Shown here piece by piece: positions 34,505-43,761 of a stretch of 64,000 nucleotides of DNA (its first letter is position 1; each line of letters starts with the position of its first letter). Source of the stretch: Chitinophaga filiformis (GTDB lineage: Bacteria > Bacteroidota > Bacteroidia > Chitinophagales > Chitinophagaceae). The stretch is from the NCBI RefSeq assembly GCF_900102545.1, contig NZ_FNBN01000007.1, forward strand, positions 347,506 to 411,505, written 5' to 3'. Both the position numbers and the translations under genes were made by a program. The notes under the pieces were generated by a model. The model searched no databases and was not told where the DNA came from. It saw nothing but the letters and a program-made list of their open reading frames with translations.

Positions 34505-35770
34505 ATGAAGGTTTTCAAATTTGGCGGTGCAAGTTTAGAAAGTGTTGAACGAATTCAACAGGTTGCAGCCATCGTACAGTCATTCCCGGACCAGCAGATC
34601 CTGATCGTTATATCGGCCATGGGTAAGACGACGAATGAACTGGAAAAGGTCGCCCGGAACTTCTATCTGCGTAAACGTGAAATAGCCTCCCAGCTGTTGT
34701 ATAACATTGAGCAGCAGCACCTCGAAGTTGCGGATAAGCTGCTGGGTACCCGCGACAACCCTGTATTCACCCAGTTACAGCAATTCTTTACTGAGGCTGA
34801 ATGGACCCTGGGAGAAAAGCCGAACCGTACTTACGACTACTATTACGACCAGCTGGTGAGCCTGGGTGAACTGCTCAGTACTGCCATCGTCAGCGCCTAT
34901 TTCAACCTGGCGGGCGTAAACAACGTATGGATGGATGTACGGGATGTATTTCGCACGGACGATACCTTCCGCGATGCCAATATCGACTGGACAATAACCG
35001 GCCAGAATGTGCAGGAGAAGGTGTTACCGGTCTTTAAGCATAACAATATTGTGATCACCCAGGGCTTTATAGGCAGTACCGACCAGAATGAAAGCGTGAC
35101 TCTGGGCCGTGAAGGCAGTGACTATTCCGCAGCCGTATTTGCCAACCTGCTGAATGCGGAAAGCCAGACTATCTGGAAAGATGTGGAAGGCCTGAAAAAC
35201 GCGGACCCTAAATTATTTCCCAATACGATCAATATCCCCGAGATCACCTACAGCGAGGTGATTGAAATGGCGTATTACGGCGCGCAGGTGATCCATCCCA
35301 AGACGATCAAACCGCTGCAGAACAAACAGATTCCCCTCTATGTAAAGAGCTTTCTGAACAAAGATCTGCCGGGCACCGTCATTAAGGAAGAAACCGACGC
35401 AAAGCAGTTACCGCCCATCATAGTATTGAAGAAAAATCAGGTACTACTCACTATCACTTCCCGTAACTTCGATTTCATTACAGAAGACCGTATCAGTGAC
35501 GTTTACGAGCGCTTCCACAAGCTGAAGATCAAGATAAATTTAATGCAGAATGCAGCTATCAGTTTCTCCTGCTGTGTCGATAATAACGCGGAAAAGATCG
35601 AGCAATTGATGAAGGAGCTGCACAATGACTTTAAAATCTCATATAACGAAGGTTTGGAATTACTGACCGTACGTTATAACCAGGATGGCCTGCTGGAAGA
35701 ACTGAGTAAAGACAGAACCGTGCTTTTGGAACAAAGATCACTCATCACAATTCAACGCCTGCTGAAATAA
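34505..35770 (+). CDS. Aspartate kinase
   Basis: First enzyme of the lysine/threonine/methionine pathway, phosphorylating aspartate. 421 residues: kinase domain beginning KVFKFGGASLESVERI with the nucleotide-binding GREGSDYSAAVFANL (about 199-213), then two C-terminal ACT regions (about 305-421) for feedback control. It is monofunctional: no homoserine dehydrogenase domain is attached. Which end product controls it cannot be told. No lysA or asd is adjacent. Confidence 0.94.
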   Translation: MKVFKFGGASLESVERIQQVAAIVQSFPDQQILIVISAMGKTTNELEKVARNFYLRKREIASQLLYNIEQQHLEVADKLLGTRDNPVFTQLQQFFTEAEWTLGEKPNRTYDYYYDQLVSLGELLSTAIVSAYFNLAGVNNVWMDVRDVFRTDDTFRDANIDWTITGQNVQEKVLPVFKHNNIVITQGFIGSTDQNESVTLGREGSDYSAAVFANLLNAESQTIWKDVEGLKNADPKLFPNTINIPEITYSEVIEMAYYGAQVIHPKTIKPLQNKQIPLYVKSFLNKDLPGTVIKEETDAKQLPPIIVLKKNQVLLTITSRNFDFITEDRISDVYERFHKLKIKINLMQNAAISFSCCVDNNAEKIEQLMKELHNDFKISYNEGLELLTVRYNQDGLLEELSKDRTVLLEQRSLITIQRLLK

Positions 35771-35830
35771 TTTTTCATACCTTTTTGCAACCTTTTCTGT
35801 ACCCGGTCGTCTATTTTAAAAACAACCTGC

Positions 35831-36028
35831 ATGAAAAAGGTATCCATCATCGTCGTCATAACCCTGGGTATCCTTGCCATTATTGTACTGGAGGGCAGGG
35901 CTTTGCATCAACTGAGAACGGAACCTACAGGTAACACCCCTGAGATGCTTCCTTTCTACCTGCTCAGCATAGGGCAAGAGTGGGTAGCGCCAGTTAAGAC
36001 ACAGCCATGCCATCACTCTGAGATCTGA
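35831..36028 (+). CDS. Small membrane/secreted protein of unknown function
   Basis: 65 residues beginning MKKVSIIVVITLGILAIIVL, a Lys-Lys start plus an 18-residue hydrophobic segment, then a polar part (TEPTGNTPEMLPF). It ends 4 bases before the start of the outer-membrane barrel gene, so it would be cotranscribed or translationally coupled. There is no family match I know, and coding status is uncertain. Confidence 0.45.
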   Translation: MKKVSIIVVITLGILAIIVLEGRALHQLRTEPTGNTPEMLPFYLLSIGQEWVAPVKTQPCHHSEI

Positions 36029-36032
36029 ACTT

Positions 36033-38450
36033 ATGAAAAGAATTCTGCTTATTATGTTCCTGGCTATTGCCGGAACGGGGACCATTTATGCCCAGAATGT
36101 TTCGGGAAAAATCACCGTCAAAACAACAGAAACAAACGGGCAACCCCTACCCTTTACAAACGTATTGCTACGTCAGGTAAAGGACTCCTCCCTGGTAAAG
36201 GGAGAACTTAGCTCCCAGGATGGAAGCTGCACCTTCGATAAGGTTACCGAGGGCAGGTATTTTATCGAAGCCACTTTAATGGGCTATACATCCGCCAGTA
36301 CATCGGCCTTCTCCATTGATGCCAGCCACAAGCTGGTGCAACTACCCACTTTAAGTCTGTCGCCAGCCAGCAAAACATTGCAGGCAGTGAATGTTACCGC
36401 TCAGAAGCCTTTCATTGAAAGAAAGAATGGCGCTACTGTACTAAACGTAGAAAGCAGCCTGGCTGCTTCCGGCGGTACTGCCCTGGACGTCTTAAAAAGG
36501 GCACCAGGTGTGCAGATAGACAAAGACGATAACGTCATCCTGCAGGGTAATCAGGGCGCTACCATCATGCTGGATGGTAAACTGACCTACCTTTCCGGCG
36601 AACAGCTGGCTAACCTGCTGAGAAGCCTTCCTGCGGAAAATATCGCTACCATCGAAATCATTACCAGTCCTTCCGCCAAATATGACGCCGCGGGTAAAAG
36701 CGGGATCATTAATATCAAGACCAAGAAAACGGTGATCACCGGTATCAATGGTTCCATTAACCTGGGTGCAGGCGCCGGTAAATATGGCTTCTACAATGCA
36801 GGCATTAACCTGAACTGGCGGACAGAAAAGTTCAACGCTTTCGGTAACTACAACAACGGTAGCAGAGGCTTCTTCCAGACCCGTTATCTGGCGCGTCATA
36901 TCCAGGGAGATGTTCCGCAGTTCTTTGAACTAAATGCATTTAACAGACGCAATTTCAAGAACAATAACTATAAAGTAGGACTGGATTATTTCCTCAATTC
37001 CAAACATACCATCGGCGTACTGATGAGAGGATATGACAACTCCTTCAACCAGGACGGCTTCAACCACACGCCTATCAGCAGCAATGGTAAGCTGGATTCT
37101 ACACTGTACGCGGGAACCTATGTCAGGAACAAATTTTCCAATGTCTCATTTAACCTCAACTATAAAGGCCAGCTGGATACTTTGGGAACCGAGATCGGCT
37201 TTGATGCCGACTGGGCAAGATTCAAGGACAATAACTACATGACGCTGAACGACAGCATGTATTATGTAGTAAACCCCATTAAGAACACGCATGCGATCCT
37301 CAACAGACCCATTAACGAAGTGACCATCCGAAGTGTGAAAGCAGACCTCGTGCTGCCATTCAACAAGACCACCAAACTGGAGACCGGATTTAAGATCAGC
37401 TCTGTTAAAACGGATAATAATCTCAGGTATGATTCCCTGCTAAACGGGAAATACGTGAACGCCATTACCCAGAGTAACCAGTTCATTTATACCGAGGATG
37501 TTTATGCCGCCTATGCCATCTTCAAAAAGACGATCCATAATACAGACCTGCAATTGGGTCTGCGCGCGGAACAAACAAAGTCTGACGGTTATTCTGTTAC
37601 ACTGCAATCGCATGTGAAAAGATCTTACCTGGACTTCTTCCCCAGCTTCTCGTTAGATCAGAAGATAAATGAATCGCATAAGATCGGGGTGAATTATTCA
37701 AAGCGTATTTCGAGGCCGAATTACGGCGATCTGAATCCTTTTGTGTTTTATATCGACAAATACAATTACTTCAAGGGAAATCCTTACATGCTGCCGGAAT
37801 ACACGCATAAGGTGGAGCTGAGCTATACTTTCAAACAGAAATACGTGATGGCGCTGTCTTACTCGCAGACCAAAAACATAGTGCTGGAGTATATGGTACA
37901 GAACGATACAACTAAAGTAACTACTTACTACGACAGGAATTTCCAAAGCGGTTATGTGTACAATGTCTCACTGACTATTCCGATCGATCCCTTCAAGTGG
38001 TGGAATATCACCAACAATATCAATGGCAATTACAACTACTTTAATGTCAAGGATACTACTGTCAACCTGACTACTAATACCTTTGCCTTTAATTACCAGA
38101 CCACACACACATTCACTTTACCGGACGACTGGAAATTTGAGATCAACGCGTATTATGAAAGTCCGTTCGTATGGGGGGTATACAAAATAAAACCATCCTA
38201 TGCCATTGGCTTAGGTGTACAGAAGCAGCTGATGAACAAAAAGCTGAACATTAAGCTGAACGTTTCAGACATTACCAACAGGGAACAATTCCGCGGTTCT
38301 GCAAAGTTTAACAACGTTGATATGTATATCAACAACCGCTGGCAGAACAGGCGCGTAAACCTGGCCCTGACATGGAATTTTGGTAACAGCAATATCAAGG
38401 CAGCCCGTGAAAGGGAAGCCGGTAGCGAACAACAAAGGGTAGGCGGTTAA
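36033..38450 (+). CDS. TonB-dependent-receptor-like outer-membrane beta-barrel protein
   Basis: 805 residues. Signal peptide (MKRILLIMFLAIAGTGTIYA), a carboxypeptidase-regulatory-like domain (about 25-110), a plug domain (about 115-235, with GTALDVLKRAPGVQIDKDDN and IEIITSPSAKYDAAGKSGII), then a long barrel of alternating aromatic strands. This matches the OMP_b-brl_3 family of Bacteroidota, shorter than SusC receptors and without a SusD partner nearby. Substrate unknown. The last codons overlap the end of the convergent CBS gene by 4 bases. Confidence 0.9.
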   Translation: MKRILLIMFLAIAGTGTIYAQNVSGKITVKTTETNGQPLPFTNVLLRQVKDSSLVKGELSSQDGSCTFDKVTEGRYFIEATLMGYTSASTSAFSIDASHKLVQLPTLSLSPASKTLQAVNVTAQKPFIERKNGATVLNVESSLAASGGTALDVLKRAPGVQIDKDDNVILQGNQGATIMLDGKLTYLSGEQLANLLRSLPAENIATIEIITSPSAKYDAAGKSGIINIKTKKTVITGINGSINLGAGAGKYGFYNAGINLNWRTEKFNAFGNYNNGSRGFFQTRYLARHIQGDVPQFFELNAFNRRNFKNNNYKVGLDYFLNSKHTIGVLMRGYDNSFNQDGFNHTPISSNGKLDSTLYAGTYVRNKFSNVSFNLNYKGQLDTLGTEIGFDADWARFKDNNYMTLNDSMYYVVNPIKNTHAILNRPINEVTIRSVKADLVLPFNKTTKLETGFKISSVKTDNNLRYDSLLNGKYVNAITQSNQFIYTEDVYAAYAIFKKTIHNTDLQLGLRAEQTKSDGYSVTLQSHVKRSYLDFFPSFSLDQKINESHKIGVNYSKRISRPNYGDLNPFVFYIDKYNYFKGNPYMLPEYTHKVELSYTFKQKYVMALSYSQTKNIVLEYMVQNDTTKVTTYYDRNFQSGYVYNVSLTIPIDPFKWWNITNNINGNYNYFNVKDTTVNLTTNTFAFNYQTTHTFTLPDDWKFEINAYYESPFVWGVYKIKPSYAIGLGVQKQLMNKKLNIKLNVSDITNREQFRGSAKFNNVDMYINNRWQNRRVNLALTWNFGNSNIKAAREREAGSEQQRVGG

Positions 38451-38887
38451 CGCGTACCCTTTATGTAACCTTCCAGGTTGTCGATGATGAACTGCTGTTC
38501 ATCGATCACATATTTTACGACATCACCAATGGAAATCATGCCGACCAGTCTATGCTGGTCATCTGTAACCGGTAAATGGCGGATATGTTTATCCGTCATT
38601 TTTACCATACAGTCCTGGATACTATCGTCTTCCGTAACCGTAAAGGGATTTTCCGTCATAATTTCGCTGATCAGTGTCTCTTTGGATGCCCTGCCTTTGA
38701 GGATCACCCGGCGGGCGTAATCACGTTCTGAAAAGATGCCTACTACTTTGTCGTTTTCGCTGAGGACGACCAGTGCCCCTACATTTTTGTTTACGAGCAC
38801 GCTTAAAGCGTCAAATACGGTATCATTTGGCTGGATTGAATAAACCACATGGCCTTTCACCCGAAGGATGTCACGCACTGTTCCCAT
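38447..38887 (-). CDS. CBS-domain protein
   Basis: 146 residues made of two tandem CBS motifs (about 5-62 and 72-132). The text VVLSENDKVVGIFSERDYAR and HLPVTDDQHRLVGMISIGDV marks the two repeats. Such stand-alone pairs bind adenine nucleotides and act as energy or redox sensors. No partner is apparent. It is convergent with the outer-membrane barrel gene. Confidence 0.92.
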   Translation of the reverse strand: MGTVRDILRVKGHVVYSIQPNDTVFDALSVLVNKNVGALVVLSENDKVVGIFSERDYARRVILKGRASKETLISEIMTENPFTVTEDDSIQDCMVKMTDKHIRHLPVTDDQHRLVGMISIGDVVKYVIDEQQFIIDNLEGYIKGTR

Positions 38888-39077
38888 AACGAGGTAATTT
38901 AGGTGTGAAGAATGGAAAATGACCCTTTATTCCTAAGTTAAGCTTTTTATAGCCAAAATTTGCCTCCGTCATATAAATTTTCCCCACACAATTTGCATGC
39001 AGAATATTAATATATTACTTTACGCAATCGTTCGTCAATTTTATGTTACTATTTACAACCCTGATAATTAGCATTGT

Positions 39078-40208
39078 ATGCGCAAATTGAGAATACACCT
39101 GGCAATCATGGCCTTAATGGGCCTGCTGGTACCGTCTGGTACCGTATCTGCTCAGAAGATTTTTAAAGACTGGCCAATGGGGACAGAGCCAGCCGTAATT
39201 GGGTTATTCGTTGCCAATCACTATGTGGCGGGACCATTTTCAAATTTTGGCAATCCCGGTGCTCCGCAATCCATTACCTATCCCGAAGTATGTACCTGGT
39301 ATGGCGCGCTGCAGTTTGCAAAAGCAAGCGGTAACAGAGAGCTGGCAGAAAAACTGGCTGCACGCTATGAACCACTGACCGCACAATCCCACAGCCTGGT
39401 GCCTAAGCCAGACCATGTAGACCACAGCGTATTTGGCGCAGTTCCTCTGGAACTGTACATGCAGACTAACCAGTCGAAGTATCTGGAAGAAGGTAAAAGC
39501 TTTGCTGACAAGCAATGGGAACTACCTGAAAATCCCCTGCCCAATCAGCAGGAACTGCAATCCAAAGGCCTCTCCTGGCAAACCCGTATGTGGATCGATG
39601 ACATGTACATGATCACCCTGCTGCAGGTGGAAGCTTTCCGCGCTACCGGCAATAAGGAGTACCTCGACCGTGCCGCCAGGGAAATGGTCGTATACCTGGA
39701 TGCTATCCAACAGCCGGATGGCCTGTTCTACCATGCTACAGACGCTCCCTTTCTCTGGGGTCGCGGTAATGGCTGGATGGCCGCAGGTATGACAGAACTG
39801 CTCAGCGTTCTGCCAGCTGCTCATACCGACAGACCAAGGATTATGGACGGCTATAAGAAAATGATGGCCTCCCTGAAGAAACTGCAGGACAAAAACTACA
39901 TGTGGCATCAGCTACTCGACGATCCTACCTCCTTTGCAGAGACTTCCTGCTCCGGCATGTTCACTTACGCTATAATAGTGGGCGTAAAGAAAGGCTGGCT
40001 GGAAGAAAAAGAGTACGGCCTTGTAGCCAAGAACGCATGGACCGCACTGGTAAGGTATATCAATGAAGCCGGCGACGTGAAAGACGTTTGCGAAGGCACC
40101 AACAAAAAGAACGATCAGCAGTACTATCTGAACCGTTCACGTGTGACCGGCGATCTCCACGGCCAGGCGCCTATACTATGGGCTGCTGCCGCGCTGATAG
40201 CCAACTGA
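39078..40208 (+). CDS. Glycoside hydrolase family 88/105 (unsaturated uronyl hydrolase)
   Basis: 376 residues with a signal peptide (cleavage near TVSAQ, residue 26). The (alpha/alpha)6 barrel shows WIDDMYM (about 172-178, catalytic Asp) and RGNGWMAAGM, features of GH105 enzymes such as YteR/YesR. These remove unsaturated galacturonyl units from rhamnogalacturonan fragments. It is followed 35 bases later by a GH97 gene on the same strand, forming a small carbohydrate operon. There is no lyase or SusCD pair beside it. Confidence 0.9.
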   Translation: MRKLRIHLAIMALMGLLVPSGTVSAQKIFKDWPMGTEPAVIGLFVANHYVAGPFSNFGNPGAPQSITYPEVCTWYGALQFAKASGNRELAEKLAARYEPLTAQSHSLVPKPDHVDHSVFGAVPLELYMQTNQSKYLEEGKSFADKQWELPENPLPNQQELQSKGLSWQTRMWIDDMYMITLLQVEAFRATGNKEYLDRAAREMVVYLDAIQQPDGLFYHATDAPFLWGRGNGWMAAGMTELLSVLPAAHTDRPRIMDGYKKMMASLKKLQDKNYMWHQLLDDPTSFAETSCSGMFTYAIIVGVKKGWLEEKEYGLVAKNAWTALVRYINEAGDVKDVCEGTNKKNDQQYYLNRSRVTGDLHGQAPILWAAAALIAN

Positions 40209-40243
40209 TCGCACCAAAAAGAGACACTAAACTTCCACGAATA

Positions 40244-42190
40244 ATGACGTACAAAGGCCTGTCCATAACAGGAATTTTTCTTTTTTACTTATCCGGAATC
40301 CACGCCCAGCAACAATACACCGTTGTTTCTCCCGACAAATCGGTAACACTCAGGGTCACCGTTGGTACAGACATTTCCTATAGTCTCTCGCAGGACAATA
40401 AGGAACTGATCGCACCCTCAGTGGTATCGTTCAGAACGGACGCAGAAAAACCGGGCGCATGGAAAGTCAGCAAAGCCAAACCCGGCACTCACGATGGTAC
40501 CCTCACTCCTGTTATTATGCAGAAGACGAAGTCCATCGCCGACAAGTACAATGAACTGCATCTCGATTTTACCAATGGCCTGGCGCTGGAATGGCGAGCC
40601 TATGATAATGGCATCGCCTGGCACTGGATTACCAGCAGTAAGAAGCCTTATAAAGTGCTGGATGAACAGGCTGGTTTCGTAATGGATAAAGAAGGCCGCT
40701 CCTGGTATCCGCAGGAAGATGCCATGTTCTCCCACAACGAACGCAAATACATCCATTATAAGCTGGACAGCCTGGATGATAAAAAGCTGGCCAGTCTGCC
40801 GGCTTTATTTGAAGTAAAAAACACCAAACTGCTGATCACAGAATCCGGTCTGTTCAACTATGCCGGCATGTGGCTGCTGGGTCAGGGTGGCGGTAAATTG
40901 AAAGCCGTCTTCCCCGCCTATCCGCATGAAAAGAAAGTTACCAGCGACAGGGACGAACAGGTTACTTCCCGTGAAAATTACCTGGCTGCCATTCAGGGCC
41001 CTCAATCCTTCCCCTGGAGGATTGTGATGATAGCCCGCCAGGATGGCGACCTGCTGACCAATCAACTGGTATATCAGCTGGCCCCACCTGCTACAGGCGA
41101 CTATAGCTGGGTAAAACCTGGTAAGGTACAATGGGACTGGTGGCATTATAACAACATCTACGACGTAGATTTCCGCGCCGGTATCAACAACGATACTTAC
41201 AGGTATTATATCGACTTCGCCTCGAAATATGGTATTGAGTACGTGCTGCTGGATGAAGGCTGGTGCGATACACGCGACCTGATGAAGTTAACACCGGGTA
41301 TCAACGTGAAAGAGCTGGTAGACTATGCCAAAGCAAAGAACGTGAACATCCTGCTCTGGACCAGCTGGCTGGTGCTTGACAAACAACTGGACATGGCCCT
41401 GGACAAGTTCCGGGAATGGGGCGTAAAAGGTATTAAAGTCGACTTTATGCAGCGTGATGACCAGGATATGGTCAACTACTACGAAAAGGTATCCAAAGCG
41501 GCGGCCGCCCGTCAGCTGATGGTAGATTTTCATGGCGCCTACAAACCTACCGGCTGGCTCCGCACCTATCCCAATGTGCTGACATCCGAAGGCGTATTGG
41601 GTAACGAGATCAGTAAGTTTGCCGACTGGATCACGCCGGAACATACTACCACCATTCCTTTTATCAGGATGGCGGCCGGTCCGATGGACTTCACCCCCGG
41701 CGGTATGCTGAATGTACAACGTGATGATTGGGCAGCAGTACCTTCCGAACCAATGACGCTGGGTACCCGCTGCAACCAGCTGGCGATGTACGTTGTGTTT
41801 GAAAGTCCGCTGCAGATGCTGTGCGACCTGCCTACACATTACTATCATGAGCCTGTGGCCATGGAATTCCTGAAAACAGTGCCTACCACCTGGCAACAAA
41901 CAATTCCCTTACACGCAAAAGTGGGCGAATATGTAGCTGTCGCCAGACAAGCCCCCAACGGCGACTGGTACATTGGTGCGATGACCAACTGGACACCACG
42001 CGAGCTGACCATCGATCTCTCTTTCCTGTCGGAAGGCAGTTATAAGATCGATAGCTGGAAAGATGGGATCAATGCAGACAGGAATGCAAAAGATTGTAAA
42101 ATGGAATCCGGCACGATAGACAATCATTCGAAGATCACTTTGAAGCTGGCGAAAGGTGGTGGTTATGTAGCGAGGATTACGAAGCAATAA
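40244..42190 (+). CDS. Glycoside hydrolase family 97 (alpha-galactosidase/glucosidase)
   Basis: 648 residues from ATG 40244 (MTYKGLSITGIFLFYLSG, a signal peptide; mature near AQQQYT). It has the three-part GH97 plan: beta-sandwich, TIM barrel and C-terminal sandwich. The barrel motif GIKVDFMQRDDQ places Asp400 where retaining GH97 and clan GH-D alpha-galactosidases have the nucleophile, and TSEGVLGNE (Glu449) is a candidate acid/base. This suggests the retaining alpha-galactosidase branch rather than the inverting SusB alpha-glucosidases. The longer frame from 40088 overlaps the GH105 gene and is rejected. Confidence 0.92.
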   Translation: MTYKGLSITGIFLFYLSGIHAQQQYTVVSPDKSVTLRVTVGTDISYSLSQDNKELIAPSVVSFRTDAEKPGAWKVSKAKPGTHDGTLTPVIMQKTKSIADKYNELHLDFTNGLALEWRAYDNGIAWHWITSSKKPYKVLDEQAGFVMDKEGRSWYPQEDAMFSHNERKYIHYKLDSLDDKKLASLPALFEVKNTKLLITESGLFNYAGMWLLGQGGGKLKAVFPAYPHEKKVTSDRDEQVTSRENYLAAIQGPQSFPWRIVMIARQDGDLLTNQLVYQLAPPATGDYSWVKPGKVQWDWWHYNNIYDVDFRAGINNDTYRYYIDFASKYGIEYVLLDEGWCDTRDLMKLTPGINVKELVDYAKAKNVNILLWTSWLVLDKQLDMALDKFREWGVKGIKVDFMQRDDQDMVNYYEKVSKAAAARQLMVDFHGAYKPTGWLRTYPNVLTSEGVLGNEISKFADWITPEHTTTIPFIRMAAGPMDFTPGGMLNVQRDDWAAVPSEPMTLGTRCNQLAMYVVFESPLQMLCDLPTHYYHEPVAMEFLKTVPTTWQQTIPLHAKVGEYVAVARQAPNGDWYIGAMTNWTPRELTIDLSFLSEGSYKIDSWKDGINADRNAKDCKMESGTIDNHSKITLKLAKGGGYVARITKQ

Positions 42191-42258
42191 TTAACTCAAT
42201 GTTTTCTTGCCGGCGCAGCTGCTGAAAAACGCCGGCAAGAAAACTACTAAGCACACTA

Positions 42259-43056
42259 TTACTTCACCACCGGAAAGTTCCCTCCATCGATAACTAAATT
42301 CGCGCCGGTGATATAAGAAGCTGCAGGTGAAACAAGGAAGTAGATCAGCTCCGCCGTTTCTTCCGGCTCCGCCATTCTGCCCATTGGTACACCCCCTACC
42401 CTTTCAAAAAGATTCTGCGTCATTTCCTCCACACTGATATTGCTTTGTTTCGCATAATCTTCCAAAAAGTACGTCATCGCCTCAGTTTTATTTAAGCCGG
42501 GAGATACGGTTACTACCCTTATCCCTTTACCAGCTACTTCTGTAGCCAATGCTTTACTATAAGTATTCAACGCAGACTTTGCAACACTATAAGCCATCGT
42601 CGACTCCCATATTGGGAACTGGCTGCTGGTAGATGATATGTGAATGATCACACCACTCTTTTGTGCCAGCATTGCAGGCAACAAGGCCCGGTCCAGCCGA
42701 ACAGAAGAAAGCAGATTAACCTGCAGCGCCTGATCCCAGTGTTCGTCTGTCAAAGTACTGAATCCTCCACCCGGATACACGTTTGCTCCCATGTTATTGA
42801 TAATGATATCTATCCTCCCAAACTGCTTATGAATAATATTCGCTACTTTGCTGACCTCTTCAGCCCGTGATAGGTCTGCTGCAATAAATGTATATGTTGC
42901 ATCGGGTTCTTCCGGTTGATTACGGGCTGTGACGATAACAGTGGCGCCTGCCAGCTCCAGTCTTTTAACTACCGCTTTACCAATTCCTTTTGTTCCGCCG
43001 GTTACCAGTGCTATTTTACCCGCTAATACCGCATCAATTGTTGGTTTACTTTTCAT
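42259..43056 (-). CDS. Short-chain dehydrogenase/reductase
   Basis: 265 residues, Rossmann fold. NAD(P) motif TGGTKGIGKAV (about 20-30), NNMGANVY, catalytic Ser and YSVAKSAL with Tyr/Lys (about 157-162). The end (YITGANLVIDGG) is typical of classical SDRs. Substrate unknown. It is divergent from an HxlR-type regulator that very probably controls it: two long direct repeats sit in the shared gap. Confidence 0.93.
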   Translation of the reverse strand: MKSKPTIDAVLAGKIALVTGGTKGIGKAVVKRLELAGATVIVTARNQPEEPDATYTFIAADLSRAEEVSKVANIIHKQFGRIDIIINNMGANVYPGGGFSTLTDEHWDQALQVNLLSSVRLDRALLPAMLAQKSGVIIHISSTSSQFPIWESTMAYSVAKSALNTYSKALATEVAGKGIRVVTVSPGLNKTEAMTYFLEDYAKQSNISVEEMTQNLFERVGGVPMGRMAEPEETAELIYFLVSPAASYITGANLVIDGGNFPVVK

Positions 43057-43110
43057 GCTATTTGTTTTTTATTACCTTATCGTTAGCTTTGATTTACATT
43101 AGTCCACAAA

Positions 43111-43205
43111 GTAACCGAAACGGTTGCTGCTATTCGTTCTCACCACATAAATAGGCGGTAACGTTCATGTAACTAAAAGGCCAAAAGTGGTAACATTCAT
43201 GTAAC
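43111..43205. promoter_or_regulatory. HxlR operator region between the SDR and regulator genes
   Basis: Two copies of GGTAACrTTCATGTAAC (43157-43173 and 43189-43205) spaced 32 bases start to start, about three helical turns, so the same face of the DNA is presented. Each is itself a partial inverted repeat of GTAAC words. A further palindrome AACCG-AAA-CGGTT lies at 43111-43123. The second direct repeat ends 2 bases before the regulator's ATG, so binding there would block its expression. Confidence 0.75.
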
Positions 43206-43207
43206 CA

Positions 43208-43567
43208 ATGAAGAAATTTAAAGAACATACATCGACCTGCCCGATTGTTCACACGATGACCTATATCGGGGGAAAGTGGAAACCGATTATTCTGGGCCGG
43301 CTGGTAAATGGTGCTGTTCGTTTTGGAAAGCTCGCAGTACAAATACCGGATATATCGCGCAAAATATTGACTGAACAGCTCAAGGAATTAGAGGATGACG
43401 GATTGATCCTACGGCATAGCTATAACGAAAAACCACCGCGCGTCGAATATGAGTTAAGTGAGATCGGCCAAACAGTTATTCCGGTTTTAATGGCTATGAC
43501 AGAATTGGGTGGGCAAATGCATGATGCTATTACCCGGTATAAGAATAGTGTTAAACAGAGGGGATGA
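43208..43567 (+). CDS. HxlR-family transcriptional regulator
   Basis: 119 residues, winged helix. The start TCPIVHTMTYIGGKWKPIIL is the HxlR signature, with the first cysteine (Cys11) a possible redox or electrophile sensor. RFGKLAVQIPDISRKILTEQ is the recognition segment and the wing contains PPRVEYEL. These repressors usually respond to aldehydes, quinones or oxidants and control a neighbouring oxidoreductase, here the divergent SDR. The ATG at 43208 directly abuts the operator repeat. Confidence 0.93.
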   Translation: MKKFKEHTSTCPIVHTMTYIGGKWKPIILGRLVNGAVRFGKLAVQIPDISRKILTEQLKELEDDGLILRHSYNEKPPRVEYELSEIGQTVIPVLMAMTELGGQMHDAITRYKNSVKQRG

Positions 43568-43651
43568 ATCTGTATTAAAAAAAGATGTATCAAAAATAAA
43601 CGAAGGTCCTCGGAATCGCTTAAATAGCTACCTATCCCCATCAGGTATACG

Positions 43652-43697
43652 AATGAAACAAGGGTATATCAAAAGTATGATACACCCTTGTTTCATT
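43652..43697. terminator. Hairpin between the convergent hxlR-like and GH35 genes
   Basis: AATGAAACAAGGGT (43652-43665) pairs with ACCCTTGTTTCATT (43684-43697), and after one mismatch the next bases (TATCA/TGATA) also pair. It lies 85 bases past the regulator stop and 65 past the GH35 stop. Confidence 0.65.
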
Positions 43698-43761
43698 GCT
43701 GAAATGATCTTCTATTGCTTAGTTAAATGTTTTGTCTTCCTGGCGTTGATGATCATCGGTC

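Noticed and set aside
40088..40243. Upstream extension of the GH97 frame
   Set aside because: It overlaps the GH105 3' end and precedes a clear signal peptide at ATG 40244.
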